A program made the translations under genes and the position numbers. A stretch of DNA of 64,000 nucleotides from Nonomuraea sp. NBC_00507 (GTDB lineage Bacteria > Actinomycetota > Actinomycetes > Streptosporangiales > Streptosporangiaceae). How positions within the stretch are numbered: the first letter of the stretch is position 1; each line of letters opens with the position of its first letter. Shown in pieces: positions 1 through 9,492 of the stretch. The notes below the pieces were generated by a model. The model was not told where the DNA came from. It searched no databases and saw only the letters and a list, made by a program, of their open reading frames with translations. Where the stretch lies: contig NZ_CP107853.1 in assembly GCF_036013525.1 (NCBI RefSeq), positions 11,098,001-11,162,000 of the forward strand, read 5' to 3'.

Positions 1-586
1 CCGGGATCGTCGCGACCACGTGGTCGAGCAGCTCACGCACACCTTCGCCGGTCTTGCCCGACACCCTGAGCACATCGGACGGATCGCAGCCGATCAGCCC
101 GGCCAGCTCCTCGGCGAACTTCTCCGGCTGCGCCGCGGGCAGGTCGATCTTGTTGAGGACCGGGATGATGTGCAGGTCGGCGTTCATGGCCAGGTAGAGG
201 TTGGCCAGCGTCTGCGCCTCGATGCCCTGGGCCGCGTCGACCAGCAGGACCGCGCCCTCACACGCCTGCAGCGAACGGGACACCTCGTAGGTGAAGTCGA
301 CGTGCCCCGGAGTGTCGATCATGTTGAGCACGTGGCCGTCCCACGGCAGCCGCACGGCCTGCGACTTGATCGTGATGCCGCGCTCGCGCTCGATGTCCAT
401 CCTGTCGAGGTATTGCGCGCGCATGGAGCGTTCGTCGACCACGCCGGTGATCTGCAGCATCCGGTCGGCAAGGGTCGACTTGCCATGGTCGATGTGCGCG
501 ATGATGCAGAAGTTGCGGATCAACGCGGGGTCGGTCTGGCCAGGCTGAGTGCGCACCGAAGTCCGTTTCGACAGGGTTGAGGTCAA
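1..586 (-). CDS. lepA: Elongation factor 4 (LepA), N-terminal part, runs off the window
   Basis: Ribosome-associated translational GTPase that back-translocates or remodels stalled ribosomes in the cytoplasm. Reading the minus strand gives the EF4 G domain: the G1 region [10 protein letters not shown], a switch I/G2 region ending in [11 protein letters not shown], the G3 motif DTPGH and G4 NKID, in the order and spacing of LepA rather than EF-Tu or EF-G. Only about 195 residues are present; the C-terminal domains lie before base 1. The start is uncertain: a TTG at 586 gives a short actinobacterial-type leader, and a GTG at 556 would also work. The gene is divergent from the exported protein at 612, with very little space between them. 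Confidence 0.93.
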   Translation of the reverse strand, partial: MTSTLSKRTSVRTQPGQTDPALIRNFCIIAHIDHGKSTLADRMLQITGVVDERSMRAQYLDRMDIERERGITIKSQAVRLPWDGHVLNMIDTPGHVDFTYEVSRSLQACEGAVLLVDAAQGIEAQTLANLYLAMNADLHIIPVLNKIDLPAAQPEKFAEELAGLIGCDPSDVLRVSGKTGEGVRELLDHVVATIP

Positions 587-611
587 GCGTCTTTCATGGT
601 GACATGCCCAG

Positions 612-1598
612 GTGATTGCCCGAACCGTCATCCGCCGCGGCCTGCGCCTGCTCGCGCTTGCCTTGGTCGTCGTGGTGGCGCTGGCCGGCCTCCTCGCCGC
701 CGCGCTCCGCCTTCAGTTTACCGGTGCCCCGGCGGCCTGGGCGAAGAGCACCGGCAACGACGCCCTCTGGCTGGGCCACATGTGGGTGGACGGCCGCCGC
801 ACGGAACGCGACGTCGAACAGCTGGCGGTACGGCTACGCAGCACAGGCGTCAAGGACGTGTACGTGCACTCCGGCCCTTTCGAGTGGGACGGCAGCTTAA
901 AACCGTCCAAATACCCCAGCGCAGCAAATTTCGTGACGTGGATGCACAAGCACCTCCCGGCCGTCCGCGTCTCCGCCTGGCTCGGCCAGAGCGTCAAGAA
1001 CGGCCTCGACCTCGACGACCCCCGGTCCCGCGAGAACGTCCTCGCCGGGATCGCCGCCATCATGAAGCAGGGCTACGACGGCATCCACTACAACTTCGAG
1101 CCCATCGGCGACGACGACACCGAATTCCTGGACCTGCTGGAGCGGACCAGACCGCACACGAAGCTCCTGTCCACGTCGGTCCCCCAGATCGAGCCGTACC
1201 CGGGCATGCGCCTGACCGCCAGAGCGATCCTGACCCACGACAAATACTGGTCCCACGGCTACTTCCAGCAGGTCGTCAGCCGCGTCGACCAGGTCGCGGT
1301 CATGACCTACGACTCCTTCACCCCGCTGCAGTCCCTGTACGGCGGCTACGTGGCCCGCCAGGCCGAGCTGGCCCTGGACCTGGCCCCCGACGACAAACTG
1401 GTGCTCATCGGCGCCCCGGCCTACCACGATCACGGGCTGGCCTGGGCCGACGCGGCCGAGAGCGTCGCGATGGCAGCCGAGGGCGCTAGGCTGGCGCTGA
1501 CCGAGCACGGCCGCCGCGAGCGCTTCGGCCTCGCCCTCTACGTGGACTTCGCCGCCACGGAGGAAGACTGGCGAGAGTACATGACACGCTGGCGTTGA
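612..1598 (+). CDS. Membrane-anchored protein with a glycoside-hydrolase-18-like barrel
   Basis: A 328-residue protein with a GTG start, an N-terminal Arg-rich stretch and one strong hydrophobic segment (about residues 12-33), so it is probably an uncleaved membrane anchor or signal peptide exposing the rest outside. The body resembles the GH18/chitinase-like TIM barrel: strands such as [45 protein letters not shown] and [10 protein letters not shown] come in the expected order. In GH18 enzymes the fourth strand reads DxxDxDxE; here it is D-G-I-H-Y-N-F-E, so the catalytic Glu is retained and the two middle Asp are not. It may therefore be a divergent glycosidase or a sugar-binding relative. 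The family call is inference; export is well supported. Confidence 0.6.
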   Translation: MIARTVIRRGLRLLALALVVVVALAGLLAAALRLQFTGAPAAWAKSTGNDALWLGHMWVDGRRTERDVEQLAVRLRSTGVKDVYVHSGPFEWDGSLKPSKYPSAANFVTWMHKHLPAVRVSAWLGQSVKNGLDLDDPRSRENVLAGIAAIMKQGYDGIHYNFEPIGDDDTEFLDLLERTRPHTKLLSTSVPQIEPYPGMRLTARAILTHDKYWSHGYFQQVVSRVDQVAVMTYDSFTPLQSLYGGYVARQAELALDLAPDDKLVLIGAPAYHDHGLAWADAAESVAMAAEGARLALTEHGRRERFGLALYVDFAATEEDWREYMTRWR

Positions 1599-1707
1599 TT
1601 TGAGCGGCCTCCCCAGGTTATTGGTATGCTGTTCTACTGCGTGTGGCGCGCCCTCTCTCGAGCCCGCGCGCCCCATCCATCACCCAGACTCTCACCGAGG
1701 CTTCTTC

Positions 1708-1977
1708 GTGGCGAACATCAAGTCCCAGATCAAGCGCAACAAGCAGAACGAGAAGGCTCGTCTGCGTAACAAGGCGGTCAAGTCCTCTCTGAAGACGGCC
1801 GTCCGCAAGTTCCGCGAGGCCGCCGAGCAGGGCGACGTCGAGCAGGCTGTGGCGCTGCAGAAGACCGCCGCCCGTCAGCTGGACAAGGCCGTCAGCAAGG
1901 GCGTCATTCACAAAAACCAGGCCGCCAACCGCAAGTCGGCGATCGCCAAGCAGGCCGCGGCGCTGGCCGCCAAGTAA
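1708..1977 (+). CDS. rpsT: 30S ribosomal protein S20
   Basis: Primary 16S rRNA-binding protein of the small subunit. The 89-residue product is Lys/Ala-rich with the S20 hallmarks: N-terminal [20 protein letters not shown], a long helical hairpin, and the motif [20 protein letters not shown]. The open frame continues upstream to 1600, but the GTG at 1708 is the correct start: it gives the family N-terminus and is preceded by GAGG at 1697-1700. Close proximity to lepA and to holA is the standard actinobacterial neighbourhood. A strong terminator follows directly. Confidence 0.97.
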   Translation: MANIKSQIKRNKQNEKARLRNKAVKSSLKTAVRKFREAAEQGDVEQAVALQKTAARQLDKAVSKGVIHKNQAANRKSAIAKQAAALAAK

Positions 1978-1991
1978 GACCTGGCAGACAG

Positions 1992-2029
1992 ACGCCGCAC
2001 CCGGATCAGGGTGCGGCGTTCTTGTTTTG
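1992..2029 (+). terminator. Rho-independent terminator of rpsT
   Basis: A perfect 11-bp stem (ACGCCGCACCC 1992-2002 with its complement at 2009-2019), a 6-base loop, and a T-rich tail (TTCTTGTTTT). It starts 15 bases after the rpsT stop. Confidence 0.9.
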
Positions 2030-2125
2030 TGTGCGCTTTTGTCACAGTTTCGATATCACATGGGCATACCGGGTCCGTCACCGTTGCGATGATCGCCTTC
2101 CGGTCCTTCGCTCAGAGCGCATTCA

Positions 2126-5100
2126 ATGGGACGCATGCGGGGGCCATTGATCGTCAAGAGGGCGTTCAGCGAGCCATTGCTCCTCTTGGCCGCGTTCGGG
2201 TCGATCCTGCTGGCGACCACCACGTTGGTCGCCTTGACCATGTACGCCTCGTCCATCGCCGACGCCGGCGTCCGCAGGACGATGGAGACGGCCTCCTACC
2301 GCCAGACGGCGGCCACGGTTGGCGCCCAGATCACCGCCGAGACCTTCCCCACGTACGACCGGGCGGTGCGTGAGGAGCTCGCCCGCGCCTACGCCGCGGT
2401 CCCGGCCATCACCACCAGCTTCCGCTCCGATTCGTACGTCATGCCGGGCCAGGACGGCAGGGAACAGCCCGAGCTGCTCAGGTTCGGCAGCTACGACGGG
2501 CTCGACCGGCACGCCGAGCTGATCTCCGGCAGCTGGCCGCGCGCCGGCGGATCGACGATCGAGGCGTCGATCTCGCTGCCGGCGTCCTCGGCCACCGGCT
2601 TCGAGGTCGGCAGGGAGATCGTCACGAAGGGCCGGCTCGACCCGCGCCCGGTCACGGTCCGCATCGTCGGCGTCTTCCAGCTTCGCGACCCATCGGAGGA
2701 GCGCTGGGCCGGCGAGCAGTTGCTGAGCAGGGGCGTCGAGCGCGGCGACTTCACCACCTACGGGCCGCTGATGGTGGCGCGGGAGACGTTCGTGGCGCGC
2801 TTCGCCACCAACGTCAGGGCCATCTGGACGGCGGAGCCCGATCTGAGCGCGCTGACGCCCGAGCGGCTGCGCCCGACGGCGGACGCGGTGGCCCAGGTAG
2901 GCGAGCGGCTGACCGCGGCCGGCTGCGTGAGCTGCGTGGTGGCCAGCCGCCTGCCGGAGGTCCTCACCCAGCTCGACACCGCGTCGCTGGTGGCTCGCTC
3001 GACCATGCTGATCCCGGTGCTGCAGCTGCTGTTGCTGGCGGGGTACGCGCTGATGCTCACCGCGCGGCTGCTGGCCGACCACCGCCGCATGGAGGTGGCG
3101 CTGCTGCGCTCGCGCGGCGCGGGCACGATCCGCCTGGCCGCGCTGGCCGGGGGCGAGGCGCTGCTGGTGGCGCTGCCGTGCGCGCTCGTCGCGCCGTTCC
3201 TCGGCCCGCCGCTGCTCTCGCTGGTCCATCAGCTGCCGTGGATCAGGGCCTCGGGGGTGCGCCTGGCGCCGTCGGCCGACCTCGGCACGTTCCTCGTGTC
3301 GTTCGGCGTGGCCCTGGCGTCGGCCGTGCTGCTGATGCTGCCGGCCCTGGCGGGCGCGCGGCGCACGTACGTGGAGGAGATGTCGGCGCGCGGCCGCGGC
3401 GGTGTGCGCGGGCTGATCGAGCGGGCGGGCGCGGACCTGGGGCTGCTCGGGGTGGCCGCGCTGGCGATCTGGCAGCTGCAGCGCTACGGCGCGCCGGTCA
3501 CCGCGAGGGCGGCGGGCGGGCTCGGCATCGACCCGCTCATCATCTCCGGGCCCGCGCTGGCGCTGCTCGCGGGCGGCATGCTGGGGCTGCGGCTGGTGCC
3601 GCGCGTGTCGAAGCTGGCCGAGCGGCTGACCTCCAGGCGGCCCACGCTCGCCCCCGCGCTCGGGGCGTGGCAGGTGAGCAGGCGGCCGCTCACGTACGGC
3701 GGTCCCGCGCTGCTGCTCACCATGGCGGTCGCGATCGGCATCCTGTCCATGACCACCGCCGCCACCTGGCGGGCCTCCCAGCTCGACCAGGCCCGCCACC
3801 AGACCGGGGCCGACCTGCGGCTGTCGGGGCCGCCGGACGGGCCTGAGCTGGGGTCGCTCGGACGGGGCACGGCGTTCAGCGCGTTGCCCGGCGTCACCGC
3901 GGCCGCCCCCGCCTTTCGCGGGCAGAGCGAGGTGAGCAACGAGAGCGCGCTGCTGCTCGGACTCGACGCGGCCCAGCTCGGTGAGCTGTTCCAGCTGCGC
4001 CCCGACCTGTCGGCGCAGACGGTCGCGGAGATGTCCCGGGCCCTCGTCGGCGAACAGGCGGGCAGGCTGGACCTTCCCGGGCAGCCTCGCACGCTCGCCG
4101 TGCGGGTCGAGACGGACGCGGAAGTGCCGGCGCGGCTGGTGCTGTCCGACGCGCTGGGCGTGTGGCGCGACCTCCCGCTCGGCGTGCTCCGCAAGGGCGA
4201 GAACCGGATCGACGTCGATCTGCGGCCGCTGGCCGGGCGGTCCGGGAAGATCACCTACCCGCTGTCGCTGCGCGGCCTCGTCGCGAGCGCGCCGACGGGG
4301 CTGAGGCTGCGCGGTCTGAGCGCCGACGGCCGGAACGTGGCGGCCCAGCCCTCCGCCGACCTACCCGGCGTGGCCGCCTTCGGGCCGCTGCGAGACCTCG
4401 GCCCGCTGCCCGTGGTCCTCACCGCCGACCTGGCCGCCACGCTCAAGATGGGTGCCGGGCAGGCCGGGCGCGTCAACATCGCCGGCCGGGTCCTGCAGAT
4501 CAAGGTGGTGGGTGTCGTGGAGAGCATGCCGACCGCCGCGGCCGGCCAGAAGGCTGTGCTCGCCGACTGGGGAACGCTACAGGCGCACGAGCTGGCCGCG
4601 GCGCAGCCACCCAGGCCCGCCACCGAGTGGTGGCTCGCCACCGACGACACCGAACCGGCGCGGGCGACGCTTCGCAAGAGCCCCGAATGGGACGTGACCG
4701 CGGTCGACCAGCACGAGCTGGCCGCCACGTTGCGGGACGACCCGCTGGCCAGCGGGCTGCAAGGGGCGCTGATGCTGGGGTTCGCCGCGGCGCTGGGCTT
4801 CGCGACGCTCGGATTCCTGGTGAACGCGGCGGTCGCGGCGCGGGAGCGGAGGGCGGAGTTCGCCGTCCTGCGGGCGCTCGGGACCAGCTCCCGGCAGGTG
4901 CTCGGGCTGCTGACTGTTGAGCAGGCATTCGTCATCGGGTTGTCGCTGACGGCCGGCACCGGACTAGCCGTGGCCGTCGGGACGCTGGTGGTCCCGCACA
5001 TCGTGCTGACCGGGCAGGCGTCGGCGGTGACGCCCAGCGTGCAGCTCGACATCCCCTGGACGGCCACGGCCGCGATGCTGGTGCTGATGGCCGGGGTGCT

Positions 5101-5164
5101 GTTCGCGATCGTCACCGGGCTGGCGCGACGCCTGTGGCGCGGGCACGTCTTGGAGGAGCGATGA
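2126..5164 (+). CDS. ABC transporter permease, FtsX/MacB-like, large
   Basis: A 1012-residue integral membrane protein. An N-terminal transmembrane segment (residues 14-40) is followed by a large extracytoplasmic domain, a central membrane block (about residues 285-530 with several hydrophobic segments), a second extracytoplasmic domain, and a C-terminal FtsX-type block containing the signature-like stretch AVLRALGTSSRQVLGLLTVE. This double FtsX layout is that of MacB/LolCE-like permeases acting on lipoproteins, lipids or peptides rather than importing nutrients. It is first in a tightly packed operon with a second permease (ATGA overlap) and two ATPases. The start at 2126 is followed closely by another ATG at 2135; either is possible. 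Substrate unknown. Confidence 0.88.
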   Translation: MGRMRGPLIVKRAFSEPLLLLAAFGSILLATTTLVALTMYASSIADAGVRRTMETASYRQTAATVGAQITAETFPTYDRAVREELARAYAAVPAITTSFRSDSYVMPGQDGREQPELLRFGSYDGLDRHAELISGSWPRAGGSTIEASISLPASSATGFEVGREIVTKGRLDPRPVTVRIVGVFQLRDPSEERWAGEQLLSRGVERGDFTTYGPLMVARETFVARFATNVRAIWTAEPDLSALTPERLRPTADAVAQVGERLTAAGCVSCVVASRLPEVLTQLDTASLVARSTMLIPVLQLLLLAGYALMLTARLLADHRRMEVALLRSRGAGTIRLAALAGGEALLVALPCALVAPFLGPPLLSLVHQLPWIRASGVRLAPSADLGTFLVSFGVALASAVLLMLPALAGARRTYVEEMSARGRGGVRGLIERAGADLGLLGVAALAIWQLQRYGAPVTARAAGGLGIDPLIISGPALALLAGGMLGLRLVPRVSKLAERLTSRRPTLAPALGAWQVSRRPLTYGGPALLLTMAVAIGILSMTTAATWRASQLDQARHQTGADLRLSGPPDGPELGSLGRGTAFSALPGVTAAAPAFRGQSEVSNESALLLGLDAAQLGELFQLRPDLSAQTVAEMSRALVGEQAGRLDLPGQPRTLAVRVETDAEVPARLVLSDALGVWRDLPLGVLRKGENRIDVDLRPLAGRSGKITYPLSLRGLVASAPTGLRLRGLSADGRNVAAQPSADLPGVAAFGPLRDLGPLPVVLTADLAATLKMGAGQAGRVNIAGRVLQIKVVGVVESMPTAAAGQKAVLADWGTLQAHELAAAQPPRPATEWWLATDDTEPARATLRKSPEWDVTAVDQHELAATLRDDPLASGLQGALMLGFAAALGFATLGFLVNAAVAARERRAEFAVLRALGTSSRQVLGLLTVEQAFVIGLSLTAGTGLAVAVGTLVVPHIVLTGQASAVTPSVQLDIPWTATAAMLVLMAGVLFAIVTGLARRLWRGHVLEER

Positions 5165-7731
5165 GAATTCCCCTCCTGGCCCGGGCGAACGCGGGCACCC
5201 TCGCCGTGCTCGTCGCGCTGACGGCGGTCGCCTGCCTGCTCGTCGCCGGGCTGCCCCGCGCGACGCAGGCGTCGTTCGACCAGGCGCTGCGCCGGTCGCT
5301 GAGCACCGCTCCCGCCGTGCAGACCGACCTGACGGTGGCCTCGGAGCCGCGTACCCCCGATCAGGATCTGCACGAACGCGCCCAGTTCGCATCCCTCTAC
5401 CGTCAATGGCGGCAGATCGTCCCGGCGCCGCTTCGGCCGCTGGTCGCGCCCGCCGGTCACATGAGCGCCAAGACCTCCCGCACGCCGGTCGCCGGGACCG
5501 GCGGGAGGACGTACATCAACCTCGGCTGGTTGTCCGACGCCGACCAGCGGGTGGATTGGGTCCAGGGCCGGGCGCCCGGCCCGGTGTCCACGACGCGCCA
5601 CGAGGGCGAGACGATCCCGCTGATCGAGGTGGGCGTCGTGGACGAGGCCGTGCGCGAGATGGGCCTCGGGGTCGGCCAGAGCAAGGTGCTGGGCGAGAGC
5701 GACTACGTCGCCGTGAAGATCGTCGGCCTGTTCAAGGCCAAGAACCCGAACGATCGCTCCTGGAGCCACGACCCCGACCTCCTGCACGTCGCCAGGCACC
5801 TGCCCCCGGGCGGGCTGGACTTCGAGTTCCACGTCACGACGCTGATGTCCGACGCGGGACTCGCCGCGCTGAGCGGCGAGTCCCGCAACCTGACCTACCG
5901 TTGGGTCCTTCCCCTGGACGGGCGGACCGCGAGCGCGCTGGACGTGCCGGACATCGGCGCCGCGGTCGCCGAGCTCGAGCGGCTGCTGTCGGTCCAGGCG
6001 GTGAGCCCCGCCGCGCACCGCCTGGACACCGGGCTGCCCAACCTGCTCGGCGATTTCAGCGCGGCGCTCGCCAGTGCGCAGAACGTGATCTACCTGGCGC
6101 TCGGCGGGCTGCTCGCGGTCGCGCTCGGCGTGATCGTGCTGGCGGTCCGGTCGCTGACCGACCGGATGGAGCACACACTGGCGCTGGCGCGGGCGCGGGG
6201 TGGCTCACTCCTGCAGGTGGCGGGAGCCGGGGCGGCACTGACCGGCCTCGCCGTGGCGCCCGCGGCCGCGGCCGGGTACGCCCTGTCCTTCCTCGTACCC
6301 GGGCCGGTGCTGCCCGTCGTGCACGCGGGCCCGGCGGTCGTGGTGGTCACGGCCGTGGGGTTCGCCGCGGTTCGGGTGTCGTTCGCGCATCGCACGCCGC
6401 TGCACGAGCGGCGCGACGACGTGGCCGCGGCACGGCCGTCCGCCCGGCGCGTCACGCTGGAGGTGCTGGTCGTGGGGCTGGCGCTGGCGGGGGCTTACCT
6501 GCTGCGGGCGCGTGGGCTGTCCCAGGACCCCTTCCTGTTGTTCGTGCCGGTCGCGTTGACGCTCGCGGCCGCACTGATCACGTTGCGCTGCTACCCGTAC
6601 CCGCTGCGGCTGCTCGTACGGCTGGCCGCACGCGGCCGTGCCGCCGTGGCGTTCCTGGGGCTGACCAGGGCCGCCCGGGCGCGCTCTGCCAGCGGGCTGC
6701 CGGTGCTGATCCTGCTGCCGGCGCTGGCGGTGTCGGTGTTCGCGACGGTGATCTCCGAGGGGATCGCGAGCACGCAGGTGCGGGCCTCCTGGCAGCAGGT
6801 GGGCGCGCCGATCAAAGTGACGTCGATCGGGGAGATCCCCGCTTCCGTCATCGAGAAGGTGCGCGCGACGGACGGCGTGGAGCAGGTGGTGCTCGCGCAG
6901 ACCGGGCGGGTGCAGCTCGCGAACGCCCCCGAGTGGGCCGCCGCCATCGCGGTGGACGTGGCACAGTGGCGACGGCTCCTCGCGGGCGCGCCCATCAGCC
7001 TGCCGGCACTGTCCGGCGGCACATCCGCGCTGGTCTCACCCGAGCTGTCGGGGCGAGGTTCGTTCGAGGTCGGGTGGCTGGGGCGGCCGCGGGTGACCCC
7101 CCAGGGTGTGATCGATTCGGTCCCCGGGTTCTGGTCCAGCGGGAAGTTCATCGTCATGTCCACGAGCGCGCTGCCCCGGCTCGAGGTGAACACGTTGCTG
7201 ATCAAGGGCGACGTCCCGCCGGCCGAGCTGGCGCGGATGGTGCCGGCGTCCACTGTGGACTCGCAGGAGCGGGCGCTGACCGCGATCCGGGACGATCCGC
7301 TCACCGGCGCGGTCCGCTCCACGCTGACCGTGGTGACGGTGGCGCTGGGGCTGTACGCGCTCGTGGCCGTCGTCCTGTCGCTGGTCGTGGGGGCCGCCGA
7401 CCGGGCCAGGTCGGTGTCGTTCCTGCGTACGCTCGGGCTGTCGGACCGGCAGGCGCGGCGGCTGACCGTGCTGGAGGTGCTTCCCATGGTTCTCCTCACC
7501 GCACTGGTGGGGCTCGGGCTGGGGCTCGGGTTGCCGGCGGCGCTCGGGCCCGGTGTGGACCTGTCCGCGTACGCCGGGGACCTGCCCGTCGGCGACTACT
7601 CCCCCAACCTGCTCACGCCTGGCGCGCTGGCGGCGGGGCTGATCGTCGCCGCCGCGCTCGGCGCGTACGCGTACACCGCCATCGGCCGCCGTCGCAGCCT
7701 CGGCACCGCACTCCGAGTAGGAGATTCGTGA
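5161..7731 (+). CDS. ABC transporter permease, FtsX-like, second subunit
   Basis: An 856-residue membrane protein, the probable partner of the preceding permease. It has an N-terminal membrane segment (ANAGTLAVLVALTAVACLLV), a long exported domain, a central block of membrane helices and a C-terminal FtsX block with FLRTLGLSDRQARRLTVLE. The frame is open from 5134, but the ATG at 5161 overlaps the upstream stop as ATGA and has GGAGG six bases before it, so I prefer it. Translational coupling suggests equimolar production with the first permease, as in a LolCE-type heterodimer. Substrate unknown. Confidence 0.87.
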   Translation: MRIPLLARANAGTLAVLVALTAVACLLVAGLPRATQASFDQALRRSLSTAPAVQTDLTVASEPRTPDQDLHERAQFASLYRQWRQIVPAPLRPLVAPAGHMSAKTSRTPVAGTGGRTYINLGWLSDADQRVDWVQGRAPGPVSTTRHEGETIPLIEVGVVDEAVREMGLGVGQSKVLGESDYVAVKIVGLFKAKNPNDRSWSHDPDLLHVARHLPPGGLDFEFHVTTLMSDAGLAALSGESRNLTYRWVLPLDGRTASALDVPDIGAAVAELERLLSVQAVSPAAHRLDTGLPNLLGDFSAALASAQNVIYLALGGLLAVALGVIVLAVRSLTDRMEHTLALARARGGSLLQVAGAGAALTGLAVAPAAAAGYALSFLVPGPVLPVVHAGPAVVVVTAVGFAAVRVSFAHRTPLHERRDDVAAARPSARRVTLEVLVVGLALAGAYLLRARGLSQDPFLLFVPVALTLAAALITLRCYPYPLRLLVRLAARGRAAVAFLGLTRAARARSASGLPVLILLPALAVSVFATVISEGIASTQVRASWQQVGAPIKVTSIGEIPASVIEKVRATDGVEQVVLAQTGRVQLANAPEWAAAIAVDVAQWRRLLAGAPISLPALSGGTSALVSPELSGRGSFEVGWLGRPRVTPQGVIDSVPGFWSSGKFIVMSTSALPRLEVNTLLIKGDVPPAELARMVPASTVDSQERALTAIRDDPLTGAVRSTLTVVTVALGLYALVAVVLSLVVGAADRARSVSFLRTLGLSDRQARRLTVLEVLPMVLLTALVGLGLGLGLPAALGPGVDLSAYAGDLPVGDYSPNLLTPGALAAGLIVAAALGAYAYTAIGRRRSLGTALRVGDS

Positions 7732-8705
7732 TGAACCCGACCCTGCCCGACGTGCCCAAGTCCGGCACTATGTCCGACGTGCCCGAGTCCGGCACCCTGT
7801 CCGAGCTGGAAGCCAGGGCCACGCGCAAGAAGGCCGCGTTCGGCGGTGACGCGCACATCGTGTGCGACAACCTCGTCCGCATCTACAAGACCGAGGGCGT
7901 CGAGGTCGTCGCGCTGCAGGGCCTGGACCTCGTGATCGACAAGGGCGAGCTGGTCGCCATCGTCGGGGCGTCGGGTTCGGGCAAGTCGACGCTGCTCAAC
8001 GTGCTGTCGGGGCTGGACGTCCCGACGGCCGGGGTGGCCAGGGTGGCGGGCATGGATCTGCTGTCGATGAGCCCGCGCGACCGGTTGCGCTACCGGCGGT
8101 CCGTGGTCGGCTTCCTCTGGCAGGAGACGGCGCGGAACCTTCTGCCGTATCTGAGCGCGCGCGAGAACGTCGAGCTGCCGATGAAGCTCGCCGGCTCCGC
8201 GCGGAAGGGCCGAGCCATGGAGCTCCTGGAACTGCTCGGCGTGGCGTCCTGCGCCAACCACAAGGTCCCCGAAATGTCAGGCGGCGAGCAGCAGCGCGTG
8301 GCCATCGCCGTCGCCCTGGCCAACTCCCCGCAGCTCATCCTGGCCGACGAGCCGACGGGTGAGCTGGACAGCGAGACGGCGGCGCAGGTGTTCGCCGCCC
8401 TGCGCACCGCCAACCGGGAGCTGGGGGTCACGGTGGTCATCGTGACGCACGACCCGCTCGTGTCGGAGCAGGTGGACCGGACGGTCGGCATTCGCGACGG
8501 GCGTACCAGCAGCGAGACGCTGCGCCGCGAGGGCGCCGAGGGGCAGATCGTCGCCGAGGAGTACGCCGTGCTCGACCGGGTCGGGCGCCTGCAGCTCCCA
8601 CGCGACTTCATGAACGCACTCAACATGGAGCGCCGCGTACGCCTGGAGCTCGAATCCGACCACATCGGCGTCTGGCCGTCCCGAGAGGAGCCCTCCAGTG
8701 ACTGA
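7731..8705 (+). CDS. ABC transporter ATP-binding protein (LolD/MacB-type)
   Basis: A 324-residue cytoplasmic ATPase. After a 45-residue polar N-terminal extension come Walker A GASGSGKST, an unusual Q-loop FLWQ, signature MSGGEQQRV, Walker B LILADEPTGELDS and the H-loop VTHD, followed by about 70 extra C-terminal residues. Core sequences are of the LolD/FtsE/MacB ATPase group that pairs with FtsX-type permeases. The ATG at 7731 overlaps the last base of the previous stop. The extra N- and C-terminal segments are longer than in plain LolD proteins (about 230 residues) and might mediate subunit choice. Confidence 0.92.
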   Translation: MNPTLPDVPKSGTMSDVPESGTLSELEARATRKKAAFGGDAHIVCDNLVRIYKTEGVEVVALQGLDLVIDKGELVAIVGASGSGKSTLLNVLSGLDVPTAGVARVAGMDLLSMSPRDRLRYRRSVVGFLWQETARNLLPYLSARENVELPMKLAGSARKGRAMELLELLGVASCANHKVPEMSGGEQQRVAIAVALANSPQLILADEPTGELDSETAAQVFAALRTANRELGVTVVIVTHDPLVSEQVDRTVGIRDGRTSSETLRREGAEGQIVAEEYAVLDRVGRLQLPRDFMNALNMERRVRLELESDHIGVWPSREEPSSD

Positions 8706-9390
8706 TTCCCCCCTGGTCGTGGTGGAAGGGCTGCGCAAGATCTACCGGACCGGCCCCAAGGAGGTCGTGGCGCTGCGCGACGTGTCGTTCTCCGTCTTTC
8801 CCGGGGAGCTGATCGCGATCAAGGGCCGCTCCGGGTCCGGCAAGACCACCCTCCTCAACCAGATCGGCGGCCTCGACCAGCCGGACGCGGGCCGGGTCAC
8901 CGTGTCGGGACACGACGTCACGGCGATGTCGGAAGAGGCGCTGCTGGAACTGCGCAGGGACGTGGTGGGCTTCGTGTTCCAGTCGTTCGGCCTGATCCCC
9001 GTCCTGTCCGCCGCCGAGAACGTGGGGGTGCCGATGCGGCTCGTACGGATGCCGGCCGAGGAACGCGAGGCCCGCATCCGCATGCTGCTGGCCCTGGTGG
9101 GGCTGGAACAGCACGCCAACCAGCGGCCGTACGAGCTGTCGGGCGGGCAGCGGCAGCGGGTGGCGATCGCCAGGTCGCTGGCGAACCGGCCGCGCCTGCT
9201 CGTGGCCGACGAGCCGACGGGGCAGCTGGACTCGCAGACCGGACGCCAGATCATGGAGCTGCTGCGCGCCCTCGTACGGAGCGAAGGCGTCACCGCCCTG
9301 GTCGCCACCCACGACCCCAGCTTGATCACGCTGGCCGACCGGGTGCTGGAGATCAGCGACGGCGTGGTCCGCGAGGCGGCTCTGACCTGA
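8698..9390 (+). CDS. ABC transporter ATP-binding protein (LolD/MacB-type), second ATPase
   Basis: A 230-residue ATPase of standard length: Walker A GRSGSGKTT, Q-loop VFQSFGLIP, signature LSGGQRQRV, Walker B LLVADEPTGQLDS, H-loop THD. The GTG start at 8698 lies inside the end of the previous gene (8-base overlap), so the two ATPases are translationally coupled. Two non-identical permeases and two non-identical ATPases in one operon suggest either a fully heteromeric exporter or two complexes sharing parts. The next gene is convergent. Confidence 0.93.
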   Translation: MTDSPLVVVEGLRKIYRTGPKEVVALRDVSFSVFPGELIAIKGRSGSGKTTLLNQIGGLDQPDAGRVTVSGHDVTAMSEEALLELRRDVVGFVFQSFGLIPVLSAAENVGVPMRLVRMPAEEREARIRMLLALVGLEQHANQRPYELSGGQRQRVAIARSLANRPRLLVADEPTGQLDSQTGRQIMELLRALVRSEGVTALVATHDPSLITLADRVLEISDGVVREAALT

Positions 9391-9492
9391 CCCCTCAGCG
9401 GGCGAGGGCGACCCCCGGCCGCCTCCCGTGGGCACGCCCACGTGCCGTCCGGGAAGAGCACACGGCGCGCGCGGCCCGCCGAGGGCGACGGC

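Noticed and set aside
2123..3799. A long minus-strand frame of over 550 codons antisense to the first ABC permease
   Set aside because: The product is a Gly/Arg/His-rich string without any domain, typical of antisense frames in high-GC DNA; the plus-strand permease has clear membrane topology.
5406..7730. A plus-strand frame running into the ATPase gene, apparently making a 1099-residue protein
   Set aside because: Its first 775 residues are out of frame with the permease and low-complexity. The real ATPase starts at the ATG at 7731.
9427..9442. CGTGGGC-AC-GCCCACG as a terminator after the ABC operon
   Set aside because: The loop of two bases is too small for a normal hairpin and no U-run follows; it may be a palindromic site by chance.
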